From contig KN817551.1 of assembly GCA_000827495.1 (NCBI GenBank), forward strand, positions 250,868 through 314,867: DNA of 64,000 nucleotides, given 5' to 3'. Shown piece by piece: positions 38,149-48,900 of the stretch (its first letter is position 1; each line of letters opens with the position of its first letter). A model generated the notes under the pieces. It was not told where the DNA came from and did not search any database. It saw only the letters and a program-made list of their open reading frames with translations. Source of the DNA: Hypholoma sublateritium FD-334 SS-4 (Eukaryota; Basidiomycota; Agaricomycetes; Agaricales; Strophariaceae). The position numbers and the translations under genes were made by a program.

Positions 38149-39213
38149 TTACCACGAAACCCGCGTTCCATCAACGTGAATAAACTGTCCGCCATCTTTC
38201 TCCCGCGTAGATCCATCGATCAGACTGATCAGGGAGACAGAGACTGTTTCTACCGTTGGAAGGTTCGGAAGTCCATCCACCATCTTCTTCATCAAACCGC
38301 TCGTGTCTGCTGCAACGGTATCTCGCACTAGGAAATTGTTAGTAAGGATTTGTCGCTCTAGCTGGATATAAATATTCGAACACTGACGCATATCGGTATT
38401 CACAGGGCCGGGGGATACTGGAAAGGCCACTGCGCTCACGTTAGTTGAGGCCAAGCAACTTGGATGCGAATTCATATGTACGTACCGAGCCAATCGTTTT
38501 CGAAATGTATTTTTCTTGTGGCCCAATTTAACGCAGCTTTTGTCGCCCCGTAGGCTACTCCTCCTGATTGGAACTTGATAGACCTACCGTCGAAGCTGGC
38601 CGCGCGAGTGCTGATCGGGACGAAGCGCGGCGAGACGCTTTTCTTGAGCAGACCGTAGACTGCTTGGAACAAGATGATGGTCCCGGTTACATTTATCTAG
38701 AAGCACCATAGTCGTCAGATGGAACACATGATGGAGAGGAGATAGCATAGACGTGCGTGAAAATGTTCCTCTAGCTGAGCAATTCTAATGTTGGAAACAT
38801 CACCGGTTGGATCACAGACACCTTCGGTGTTGATATGAAAATATCACTTATGACTCCACGCTCGAAATTGAAGCACGAGGCGTACCCGCATTGGCGATGA
38901 CAGTGTCCAAGTACCCGTGGCGCTTCTCAATCTCTCTTGCTAGTGCAGTGTTTCCTTCCCCATCCGCAGACACGCATTTCACGATGGAAAGTCTGTCAGG
39001 ATACCTGATCTGTAAGCTGATCAGCGCTGACGCGTTGTCCGGGTCGCGTGCTCCGGCGTAAACAAAAGCGCGGTCGTGCTTCTCCAGAATGCGAGCAACG
39101 AGTCCGAGTCCTTCATCGCTCTCATGTCAGATGAGATTGGCTCAATACAAAGCTCGTTACATACCTATACCCCTATTTGATCCTGTGATGAGGTATACTG
39201 TGGCTTGAGACAT
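38149..39213 (-). CDS. Short-chain dehydrogenase/reductase (SDR)
   Basis: NAD(P)-dependent oxidoreductase of the classical SDR fold; substrate unknown. Exons: 39165-39213, 38886-39110, 38757-38821, 38486-38696 and from 38429 to the stop at 38149. The N-terminus MSQATVYLITGSNRGIG holds the dinucleotide-binding TGxxxGIG motif; IANAG is the NAG-like motif; FVPISTRAAS supplies the Ser and YGATK the catalytic YxxxK; PGPVNTDM follows. The third intron would use a GC donor (38756 to 38697), since no GT donor keeps phase. In the last exon a further 54 nt intron is possible, because CTTACTAACAATTTCCTAG looks like a branch site plus acceptor; the frame is open with or without it. The gene sits alone between repeat units. 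Confidence 0.8.
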
Positions 39214-39262
39214 CAATGTATGGCGTATGTAGATATCAGTGGGATAGATTTAGAAGATAGGG

Positions 39263-39270
39263 TTTATATA
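39263..39270 (-). promoter_or_regulatory. TATA box of the SDR gene
   Basis: TATATAAA on the minus strand, about 50 bp upstream of the ATG at 39213; supports that start. Confidence 0.5.
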
Positions 39271-39889
39271 GCAGCTGATCCACTTTGAGCCGGTGCGGCA
39301 CAGAGTCCGGAAAACACCCGAAGAGCTATCAAGCAGTGCTGTGTCTGGTTCCTGCAAAGGATTAATCAATTCTGATATCAGTAATTCAGCGACATCCTAC
39401 TGCTGAAGTAAATGCGTACAGCATTCAGTAAACGATACAGTAAAATATACCATAACTTCTGACAGTATAACTGCTCAAACACGTTGAGCAAGGTTTGTCA
39501 GCTGCAACATCGGATACGATCAACGCTCATGTCATTCGCTATATATACAACTACTTGCATGGCAAGCTATTAATGAATACGACATACTTATAAGGGCAGG
39601 CGGGACCTTGCGTTTTCACTTGATGTACTTGAGTAGAAGTTCTACCAAAACGGATCAGTGTGAACGTGTATGAAGGCTTATCTGTGAGAAAATCCGACGC
39701 TACGCTCAAGTGCGTGATATGTGTCTGTTTCATGGATATCTATTCTAATTGTACCGAGGGTATACGAATAACGCAAGAGTCACAGGCGGTAAATCGTTCT
39801 CCATATCTTGAATTCGACTGCATTATTCCAGTTGATCACCAAGAAAGCTTTTTCCCATTGACATCAGTGAACGCTCCACCTTCTTTCTC
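39271..39889. other. Upstream region of the SDR gene
   Basis: AT-richer unique DNA, no gene recognised. Confidence 0.3.
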
Positions 39890-42800
39890 CCGTGTTACGT
39901 GTATGTACCTTTTCGCGCGACACCCAATCAACTACACGATGCGCGCGATCCCGTTGAACATTTTTTTTTGCAGTGCGTCCGATCTGAAATAACGCTACGC
40001 TGTGGCGCGCGTTCATGAGCGTAGGCGAGGACGAGCGTGCTGGAGAGTGATGATGTACCGCGGCGAAATGAAATTTCGTTGTATTTATGAGGAAAAGAGG
40101 GTGAGGGAAGACTTCTAAAGACACAGCGTCGCTTCGCAAGGTGCGGATAGGGCTAGCGTTGCTTTTCGGTCGGGCCGTGCACGGACCACGCGCGTGATCC
40201 GTGGTGTAGCACTGACGCGGAAGCAGCTGTTCTTCTTTCGGCCTTTCCTCCCCGCTCACATAATGTTGACTCTTCCTATGCTCCGACCTATGTTATTCAG
40301 ATATGGCTAATAAAGCTGTCTTGCGCATATATTGACGGAGGGTGACGCGATATGATGGTCAGAGGCACTCCCCTATTGGTGTACAACGCATCGCCGCCCG
40401 TCCATGATACTGGTGCACAACAGAATGAACGGCGCTCTACGGCGCTTATCCAGAAGATCAGGCTGTTCGTTACTGGAGGTGCGTATTTCTGTCCAATAAA
40501 TCTTCAGCGTCGGCTCACATCGCGCAGCGTTCCCTCCTCCTCGCACGTTTTCTCCGGCTCCGCCGCATCGTTCCTTCCGCTTTGTCCCCCTTTTTCCTAC
40601 CATCTCAAAGACACGCTAGAGCGTCTCACATTCCATGTCCCACAGATGCAGCCGTGCGTTTGCGACGCGGGTTGACCGTGAGGACATCAGGGCGAACAAA
40701 AGTACGCGCTAGCGTGTGGGGATGCGTACGTGTCAATGTACTCCACCTCCCCTTGTAACGCTGTGCATCCCCGCGCGAAGGTTCTTCCCAGCTCTCCCTT
40801 TCCAACCGCAGCTCGCGGACGCGCTTGGGAAGCGCACTGTTGCACCCCATTCTAGTTCCTGAACTTGTCGCTGGATCCCTCCTGCTTCGAGATATCCGTA
40901 CAGACGGCATGCCGGCGCTTGAGGAGAAAATCGGCGGTGGCGGTTTCCTGGGTGTGACTGTGGCGCCGGTGATTCCCGCGTAAATGCGCGAAGCGCGCAC
41001 GATGGACGTACGGAGCGCTTCCTGCGCTGGTTGCCCTACGGTGTGCGCGCAGGTACGGCTGATCTATGGCGTTCAAAGTGCACAAAAAATAAAGCGCGCA
41101 CAACTTTGATGTCCGCGATATACTTCTCATGTATTTATCCATATCCGCACTACTTTAGCAAGAAAATTTTCATGTCAAAAGTTTTGCGCAAAATGTGAAC
41201 AGCGCGCAACTCTGAGGCTCGGCGCGCAATGTATTTTTAGCGCGCAATACAAACAGCGCGCAACTTTGCTTGGGCGCGCAATTCAGAGGGCCGCGCAACT
41301 CTCGAAGGCGCCCAATGTTAATTCAAGCATTCAATATCATTATCTAATTCCAATTTAAATAAATGGACTCATAATTCTGTGGAAGACCCCTTCGGATACT
41401 GTTCAGGACTTCAACAAAGTGCGCAGACTGGGACCTCCACATCTAGAGGCACTGCAAGGATCATTTATTCTTATTTAATTCCGGTATTAACCTTGAATAT
41501 TCATACAACATTTAAAGTCACTGAGTTGGTACTACTACGTAGGATCAAAGTAGAATGAATCGTCATCTTCATCACGTGATCTTTGGCTGGGTCTCGGCGT
41601 CATGTACCGCAACACACACTGAACCACCACCGTCCACGCTGCATTTGCGCCATCCTTTGAAGCATGTAGCCCTGGACCCTCTCCGGCCCTTCCTACTGTG
41701 GCATGGACCCACGTATCTTGGACAAATCCATAAACTATTGGATCACCCCGTGCCGTGGGACAATCGGAGTTCTGAACCGGCTGTTTCCGGAAGTTGATGT
41801 TGCTCTGTGCCTGTGGTAACGTCTTGCGCTTTCTGAATGGTCAATCATCTATATGAAGCAAAGCAAAAACTATACTTTAGAAGTATAAAATAATCTTATA
41901 GATAATGCATGCAAGTAACCTGCAACTCGCTTGGCAAGTCGCATCCAGTGACATCCAGAATCCAGATATGATCTCCCTTGTTTCAAGACACTGGGAGTTC
42001 TTAGTTATTAGACATGATGAATAAATAAAGATTTGTGTGCATGATCTCATATTGTGCGCCTTCGAAAGTTGCGCGGCCCTCTGAATTGCGCACCCAAGCA
42101 AAGTTGCGCGCTGTTTGTATTGCGCGCTAAAAATACATTGCGCGCCGAGCCTCAGAGTTGCGCGCTGTTCACATTTTGCGCAAAACTTTTGACATGAAAA
42201 TTTTCTTGCTAAAGTAGTGCGGATATGGATAAATACATGAGAAGTATATCGCGGACATCAAAGTTGTGCGCGCTTTATTTTTTGTGCACTTTGAACGCCA
42301 TACTGATGGCCCGCGCTGCGCGCTGTCGCCTCGATCGTAAAAATATTCTATCGTTCAGCTTACACTTGCGTATTGATATACATATACCTCGCCGTGTTCC
42401 GAAAGAGATGCTCCGCGCGCTGCGTTTCTGCCTTGCGCTTTGGCCCGGGGATGGGATGGGCTCACGCCACCCAGACATCTGGCCTCCATGAATGCGCGTA
42501 CATATGCACCGTGCGCGCATTCGGGTGGTTGAATAACGCGATGAAGCGCAACGCGCCGACCGTTCCTTCGTATTGCGCAACGCGAGCGTGGCCTGCGGCC
42601 CGACCGCCGCGCTGTTCTATTTATATTTCTCGGCCGTTACATATGCGGTACGCTGGCGCCAATGGGTCTTCGTATAACAAAACAGAAAAGAAAAGAAAAG
42701 TTCGTTTTCCTCAGCGCGCGGTGCGAGAGAAGGGGTGCAGTGGACGACCCAGGCTCTGACCACTACTTTTTCGAGGTGTGTTGGGCGCTGGAACCTGCAT

Positions 42801-43000
42801 TACACCCGTCAGGATGGGGTCAGGACTCGCGTTTCGGAGGAAGATGCCGCCGCCCATCGTGATTCGCGCCTCGCTGCTTTTCCCACCAATGCGAGACACG
42901 GAGCCTGGCCGCTGAGCGCTGAGCTCGCAGCGCATTCGCGACGCTCACGTATCAGCAAGACTGCGGGGTCACCAAGTGTACCCAACTTGAATACTGACCC
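39890..43000. repeat. Diverged composite repeat unit H5, split by a DNA transposon
   Basis: 39890-40510 matches 32370-33060; 40580-41063 plus 42303-43000 matches 36540-37870. The core-like segment near 40455 reads GATCAGGCTGTTCG. The type-2 end motif GGTTGACCGTGAGGACATC lies near 40670. The inserted element occupies 41065-42302. Confidence 0.65.
41065..42302. mobile_element. Non-autonomous DNA transposon with 252 bp terminal inverted repeats
   Basis: The terminal inverted repeats 41065-41316 and 42051-42302 (tips TATGGCGTTCAAAGTGCAC and its complement) differ at about three of 252 positions by my manual comparison. Both arms carry a cluster of subterminal GCGCGCAA-type motifs (left arm near 41092, 41203, 41222, 41241, 41256, 41271 and 41291) and the palindrome TTTTGCGCAAAA. 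The flanks are CTGAT(C) on the left and CTGAT(G) on the right, a probable 5-6 bp target-site duplication. The related unit H4 shows one CTGAC at the matching point. The 734 bp interior has no transposase; the longest frame (41555-41797) is unrecognised. The superfamily cannot be assigned from termini alone. Confidence 0.9.
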
Positions 43001-44206
43001 GATGATCATTGGGTGTCATTCCGCGCGAAGCGGTGATATCCTTGAGTCGTGAGGGAAAATCTATCAGCTTCGTTCCTGCAGCCGGAAAACTGGAAACGTC
43101 GTGCGTGCCCTCGTATGTCGGAATATACAACTTCCCTCTTGACACCCGCTGTGGTTCATCTTTTCTTCGCTCAAGAACCATAGTTCACTTATCCTTTGGA
43201 CATCCGCAGGCCTAAAACACTCTAAGTATCAACTGCGCTCCAAATGTGGCGATATTATATCATATAAAGGCCCTCCTATGAGATTGATCTTTTGTCTAGA
43301 TAGCGATCTGCTGCTAGATACCGGAATGGTTGCTGCACTCCACATGTACGCGCGTTGCACTTCCCAGACAAAACTCCTTGTTTACCTTTTGCGCGAAGGA
43401 TTAGGGATATAGTATACTCAGATGAGCAATTCGCAGCGTCTCTATATGAGTAGGCAAGCGAATGCCTGCGTTTGAAGTCACCGTGCGCACGCTGAGGTAT
43501 TCTTGCCCCAACGGCCCGGTCCGGACGAGCTCTAATCCTCCTCGCCGTTGGTCAGACCGTGGAAACCATGGCGCAAACCTTTCGCAGTATGATTGACAAT
43601 GTGATTCTTGTCTTCAAAAATCATTATTACTGCTACCACAGCCGTGTGCTGGTTACTGCTATAATAACATGTACGGACAGACATGCTCGTACTACCTTCG
43701 CAAGTGCTCCAGATGTATTATTCATGCCGCAGTGCGTGGTACATCAATGGCTCGCACCCCGGCTATCGGGTCTTCCAGTGACTGGTGATGCGGATAGACA
43801 ATGTGATCTGTGGCGTCGTGTCAACACCAGGGGGCGATGGTATGGCGTGGCCCGTGCGTTTGTGCTACTCCCGCGGCAGTCGGTCCAGCGTCATTCCGCG
43901 TCCGTACAGCAATGTGTATTCCTAGTTAGCGCGTGTACACCAATATATTAACATTGAAACAATAACATTTGCCTCTTAGAACGGGAAACTACCGTGCATA
44001 TTTCAGCAAAGTGTTAATAGTACATGGGATAAACTGGATGGTTTACCAATTCAAGTATATCGGTCATATACATTCTGGACCTACTTCTACAATGTATCAC
44101 ATTACATTACCGAAGGAAGACAAGACCAACGTAGCTATCTGTAATGTATTCGGAAAGTCTGGAAACTGACGACGATATCTCATTTCCGGGAAGACCAGAT
44201 GATCGT
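43001..44206. other. Intergenic stretch
   Basis: About 1.2 kb of unique DNA upstream of membrane protein gene 2. A 130-codon frame at 43559-43951 and smaller ones at 42969-43215 have no recognisable features. No gene called. Confidence 0.3.
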
Positions 44207-44213
44207 TATAAAC
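44207..44213 (+). promoter_or_regulatory. TATA-like box of membrane protein gene 2
   Basis: TATAAAC about 48 bp upstream of the ATG at 44261, a position matching that in paralogue 1. Confidence 0.5.
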
Positions 44214-44260
44214 AGACCACGATGTTATTATTTGTAGCTGCATCCTCTCTATTTAATAGC

Positions 44261-45456
44261 ATGGTCTCAGCATCTGTCGAAAGCTTGGTTATCGAGGGAA
44301 TTGTCAGCTCTTCACTTCTGCAGGTCATGTTACAAGGTATCTCTACGATGTCGTGTAGAAGTAGAATTGTATCTGACTTGACCACGTACAGGAATATATA
44401 CCACTGTGTATATCGCAACAGCATATATATACCGTATGATTTTACATATGATTATGAGGCACTCCGCTAATTAAATTGTTTACAGTTACCCGAAAAACCA
44501 CCATAAATTACCTGGTGATGGGGGCCATTACCTGCTCGTACATATCTCATGCAGCTGTTGTTTCTGTTGCTTGGTCAACAGTGCTGAAGATTGTGGGACT
44601 GATGGGCCATCCATCGTCACTGTCCACTGCGTATATGTTCGCAGTCCTCGGGCCGAATTTGGCCGAATATATTCAAGGCATCTTTAAATTCTTGCTAATT
44701 CTCATAGCAGACGGATTGGTCGTGAGTGGCGCCATGAAATCCACAAGTGTATACTGAAGTTGGTTTGAAAAGATATGGCGGTGCTATAAAGTTTGGGGAG
44801 ATTCCCTCCTTATAATAATAATACCTCTGGTCCTTGTCCTCGCCGAGATTGGTACGCACATCTTCTATGACACTGTTCAACTTCAAAATTCATACGCTTA
44901 ATTCACGCCAGCACTTTTCTTGACAAATATGATAATCACCAAAAGCTACCTACCAGAAGCTGAGAAAAAGCTTAATATATGGGTGGAAATAAGTGGACTG
45001 CTCGTAGCAGTGGTGACCACCCTTATCACTACGCTGCTAATTGTCTATCGCATTTACACCGTGTCGCGGCAGAATACTGCTAATGGGAAGCCACGGTACA
45101 CGTACATCCTCAAGCTTCTCGTAGAGTCGTCTGCTTTGCACCTTATTGGGCTATTGATGTTGGCTATTCCGGCGGCTTTCCCTGTGACCGACACGGATAT
45201 ATTGCTGGTGGAGAATGTGAATAGCTATGTGGGGTCATTTTTTCCATTCGCTGCTGTACGTGTACCTGGTTCTGAAAAAATGATGCTGGATTCATTTTAT
45301 TTTCTCTAGGGATTGGCACCAACACTCATGGTTCTTCGTCTTGAGCTGGAATCCGAAGGCGCGGAATGCGCTCAGCCGTCAACGCAAATATCTGAAATAC
45401 ATTTCCATGTAAATACTAGGAGTACCGGCGGGCTTTCATCCCTAAACCAACCCTAA
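44261..45456 (+). CDS. Seven-helix membrane protein, basidiomycete multi-copy family (paralogue 2)
   Basis: Six exons: 44261-44336, 44392-44433, 44486-44721, 44773-44851, 44912-45255 and 45310-45456, giving 307 residues in one frame. The first four exon lengths (76, 42, 236, 79) equal those of the gene at 27132-28321, and phases are the same (1, 1, 0, 1, 0). Hydrophobic segments follow the same plan; conserved marks include LVIEGIVSSSLLQ, IADGLV followed by IWRCYKVW, TLLIVYRIYTVSRQ, LLVESSALHLIGLLMLAIP and PTLMVLRLELE. An in-frame upstream ATG at 44223 would lie only some 10 bp past the TATA-like box, so 44261 is preferred. Function unknown. The LINE lies 246 bp past its stop. Confidence 0.75.
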
Positions 45457-45688
45457 ACTCAGGTCGGGAGTAAGAGGAGAGAAGGTAGGAATATATATAT
45501 ATACATGATCTTATGTATTCTGTGAGCTGTAATGATCTATTGAATCTGGCCACTTTGTTAAATGGGAAAAGAACAACTTACGTTTGTTGCAATGTTGCGA
45601 GCTAGTCGGCGTCGGCGGCCCGGATACCGGACCGTATCGCACATCGTGTGTTCTGTGCACGCGCTCGCGTAAAAAACTGCGCCATTCA

Positions 45689-45702
45689 GAGTATGGCAGT
45701 CC
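45689..45702. repeat. Target-site duplication of the LINE, 3' side copy
   Basis: GAGTATGGCAGTCC, directly before the T-run that represents the element's poly(A) tail. The identical 14 bases are at 53456-53469. This defines both ends of the insertion. Confidence 0.9.
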
Positions 45703-45919
45703 TTTTTTTTTTTTTTTTTTTTTTTTTTGGTGGAGCCTTAATAGAGTTGACAACTAACAATAGTTAGCCTCAAGCTCAGGCTTGTGAGGGCGAGGCAGTG
45801 GGGCCTCACTAAGGGGGGTCGAGAGTGATGTAGCTAGATACAGATACCAAACCAAGGGGAAATGCATTATGCACACCGTGTTACCGGTAGTGTGGGACTT
45901 AGGTGTGAGCTCGTTGGTG

Positions 45920-48900
45920 TCAACGGTTGCGGCCTGGGGGCCGCATGCCCACTCCTGTACCCACTAAAACCCCACGTATCTGTGTCCAGTCTGTTGGTAG
46001 GTTTTCCTCATTGTTGAGGACTCCTTGCCAGGTCTCTAGGACCAGTTTTCTGCTAACTTTTTTCCACTTGTACTGTTGCTTTGTTGACATGATCTGGTCT
46101 AGTCGCAGTCTTCTGTTGATACGGTGCATCCATTTCCGTGTGATTTCTTGTTCCGATAAAATTTTGTCTGGGTCTCCCATGTTCTCTATTATCCATTCAC
46201 ATCGGATTATCCAGATGAGGTAGAGTGACTCAGTCATTATTATAGTGTATAGCCTATTCAGGGCCTTGTTTGGCCTACCTGTAGCTAATTTGAATTGAGG
46301 TAGTGCACAGCCTAAGATTCCTCCAATTGATTGGTTCTTTATATCAATATTCTTTTTGGTGAGCAGGTCATCAGCCAGTTTCCAGATAGTTTGTTGGCCT
46401 GTTCCTGTACATTCTGTCATTATATGCTCAACCGATTCTATTCTGTTGTCGCATTGTGGACATTTAGCACGTCCTTCAAAACCTGGTATCTTTTCCCAGT
46501 ACTCGCCCACTTTGTTTGTATTATGTATAGTTTTGTAGAGATAGGCTCGGACTTTTCTGTCAATGTCAGGATGTCTTATTGCTCGCCAAATTGTGCGGTC
46601 AGTGGGAAATGTTTCAGTTTTCTCTTTAACTGCCCAACGTATAATGTCAAGCCATACAACTGCTCCTCTCCTGGGTTTCAACAATTTTTCGAGTTTCTCT
46701 CTTATTCCTCTGTATAGTTGTGCTTGTGTCAGCCCTATAAACTCTGCTCCTTCAATATCATAGTCAGTGGGGATAGCTAGGTTTATATTATCATATTCCT
46801 CCCTTACAGCCCCAGTTCCAGCTAGGGCATCTGCACCATCATTGCCAACATTGCTGCTGTGGCCTTTAACCTTTTCAAAATAAGTGTCTCCTGGTCGCAT
46901 TCTAAGAGATGCTCTAATTGCTTTTACTATTTCTCTGTTAGCTGTGTCAATATATCCCAGCCGTTCGATCTTCTGTCCATATTTGTGGATTCCATTAATT
47001 GCATATTGTGAGTCTGTAATAATATGAAGTGTTACATTTTCTGGTGCGTCTTGTGCTGCTGCCAGTATTGCTATTAGTTCTCCTGTGTTGTTTGATTGCT
47101 CTAGTGTGTCCATTAGTTTGATGGCTCTATTACGTTCATCATTTTGTCCATACCATACTCCAGCTCCTGCTTTGGCCTGCAGGCTTCCATTGTCTATGCA
47201 TGATCCATCGGTGTACACAATCAATGATCCAGGATTTTCTACCTGGGTTCTTTTAGGTAGAACAGGCAGTGGGTTTGTATGCTTTTTGCCACCAAAAACT
47301 CTGTAGCCTGCTTCCAGGGTATGAATTGTTGCATCTTTTTCAAAAAGGTCTTGTGGTGTTATATAGAGTTCATTTGTGTCTTCTTCTGTACTTGGTCTAA
47401 ATTTTGGTGGGAGGCTGTCCAGTAGCTCCTTAGCTTTCTTCATGCATAGGTGGGGGTTATTGCAGCCCCTTTGCCGTTCCGTTTTACAGTGCAGGCATTT
47501 GCAGTTCTTTCGGGGCTTGTGGTCTGCATTGTCAAGCATTTTGGTCTGGCTTGCTAGATCTTTGACAAGTTGTACTTGGTGTACAGTACGCAGACATTTT
47601 GCTTCATTTAAATTGTTTTTGTTTACTCTCCTGGTTCTTTGAGTATTGTTGTTTCTAGTAGGGGTGTTATTACATTGGGTTCCAGATATGTGGTACCATG
47701 CTGGAAGGGCTCCTTTTGTAGTTTCATCCATGGCAGGTGGATCAAAGATTACATTATATTTTTCTTTAGTCAGTAGCATTCTGCTCAGTTGCGCTGGAAG
47801 CGGTGCAATACGGGATTTAATTACTATTTTGAAGTTCTGGAGGGCCTGGTGTATAAGGCTTTCTTGGTCTTGTATATTATTGTAACATGCTATATGTGGT
47901 GCCAAGATTTCATCTGCTACATAGGCCCATCTTGGTCGATTTGCATCAATACTACAGTATCTTTGGTATTTCCTAAGTTCAATTGCATCATTCCGTGCAG
48001 CTAGATCAAGTAGCTTGCGTCCCCCTAAGTGTATTGGAGTCTGAAGTGTTTCAGAGTTTATTGCAGGTCTATGTCCATCCCAAATAAAATTGGATAGTCG
48101 CTTTTGTATCTTTATCATGGCCTCTGCAGGCATTCCTTGGACTCTAGTTAGATATTGTGTTCGTCCACCAACTTCCATGTTGACTATAAGTCTTCGTCCC
48201 TCTTGTGTTGGGGATCCTTTTTCCCAGCGTGTGAGATTTGCATCAATTTTTTCAATAATTGGAGTCCAGACAGTCAGTGGAGTTATTTTATTTCCAACAT
48301 AGGCACCTAGCACTCTTGCATATTCGCCATCCTTTACTATTCGTATGTTGGTTGGTATAGAATCTTGGTGGTCATTATTTATTTTCCTTGTAGTATGCAT
48401 TCTCTCCCTATGTTCAGGTGTGCCTACAGGTAGTACTTCTGTTTTCTCTATATTGAATTTGGCACCTGATGCCATACACCATTTATCAAGTATATTTGTG
48501 AGACTGGAGAAGTGGTCATTCTTGGATAGATAGACTGTGGTATCATCAGCAAACAGAGTAGTTATTAGCCTATCTTCCTGGCCTTTAATTGTGAAGCCTT
48601 CTAGATCAGAGTTTCGCATTGCTGATGCAAGTGGTTCAATTGCTATGTTGAAGAGCAGGCAGGATACTGGGTCCCCTTGTCGGGCTCCCCTTGTTATTTT
48701 GTATGGTGCACCTATTTCACCATTAAGAATTACTCGCGTATATGCATCACTGTATAGGGATTTAATCAAGTTTGTGAAAATTTGCGGGAACCCCATTTTG
48801 TCCATTGTTGCCCATAGATAGTCATGTTTTATTTTATCATATGCTTTTTCTTGGTCAAGAAAAACAATAGCACCATTTTCCTCTTCCAGTTCACACCTGT

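Noticed and set aside
43009..43951. Short frames upstream of membrane protein gene 2
   Set aside because: Overlap on both strands, no features, no conserved relative in the window.
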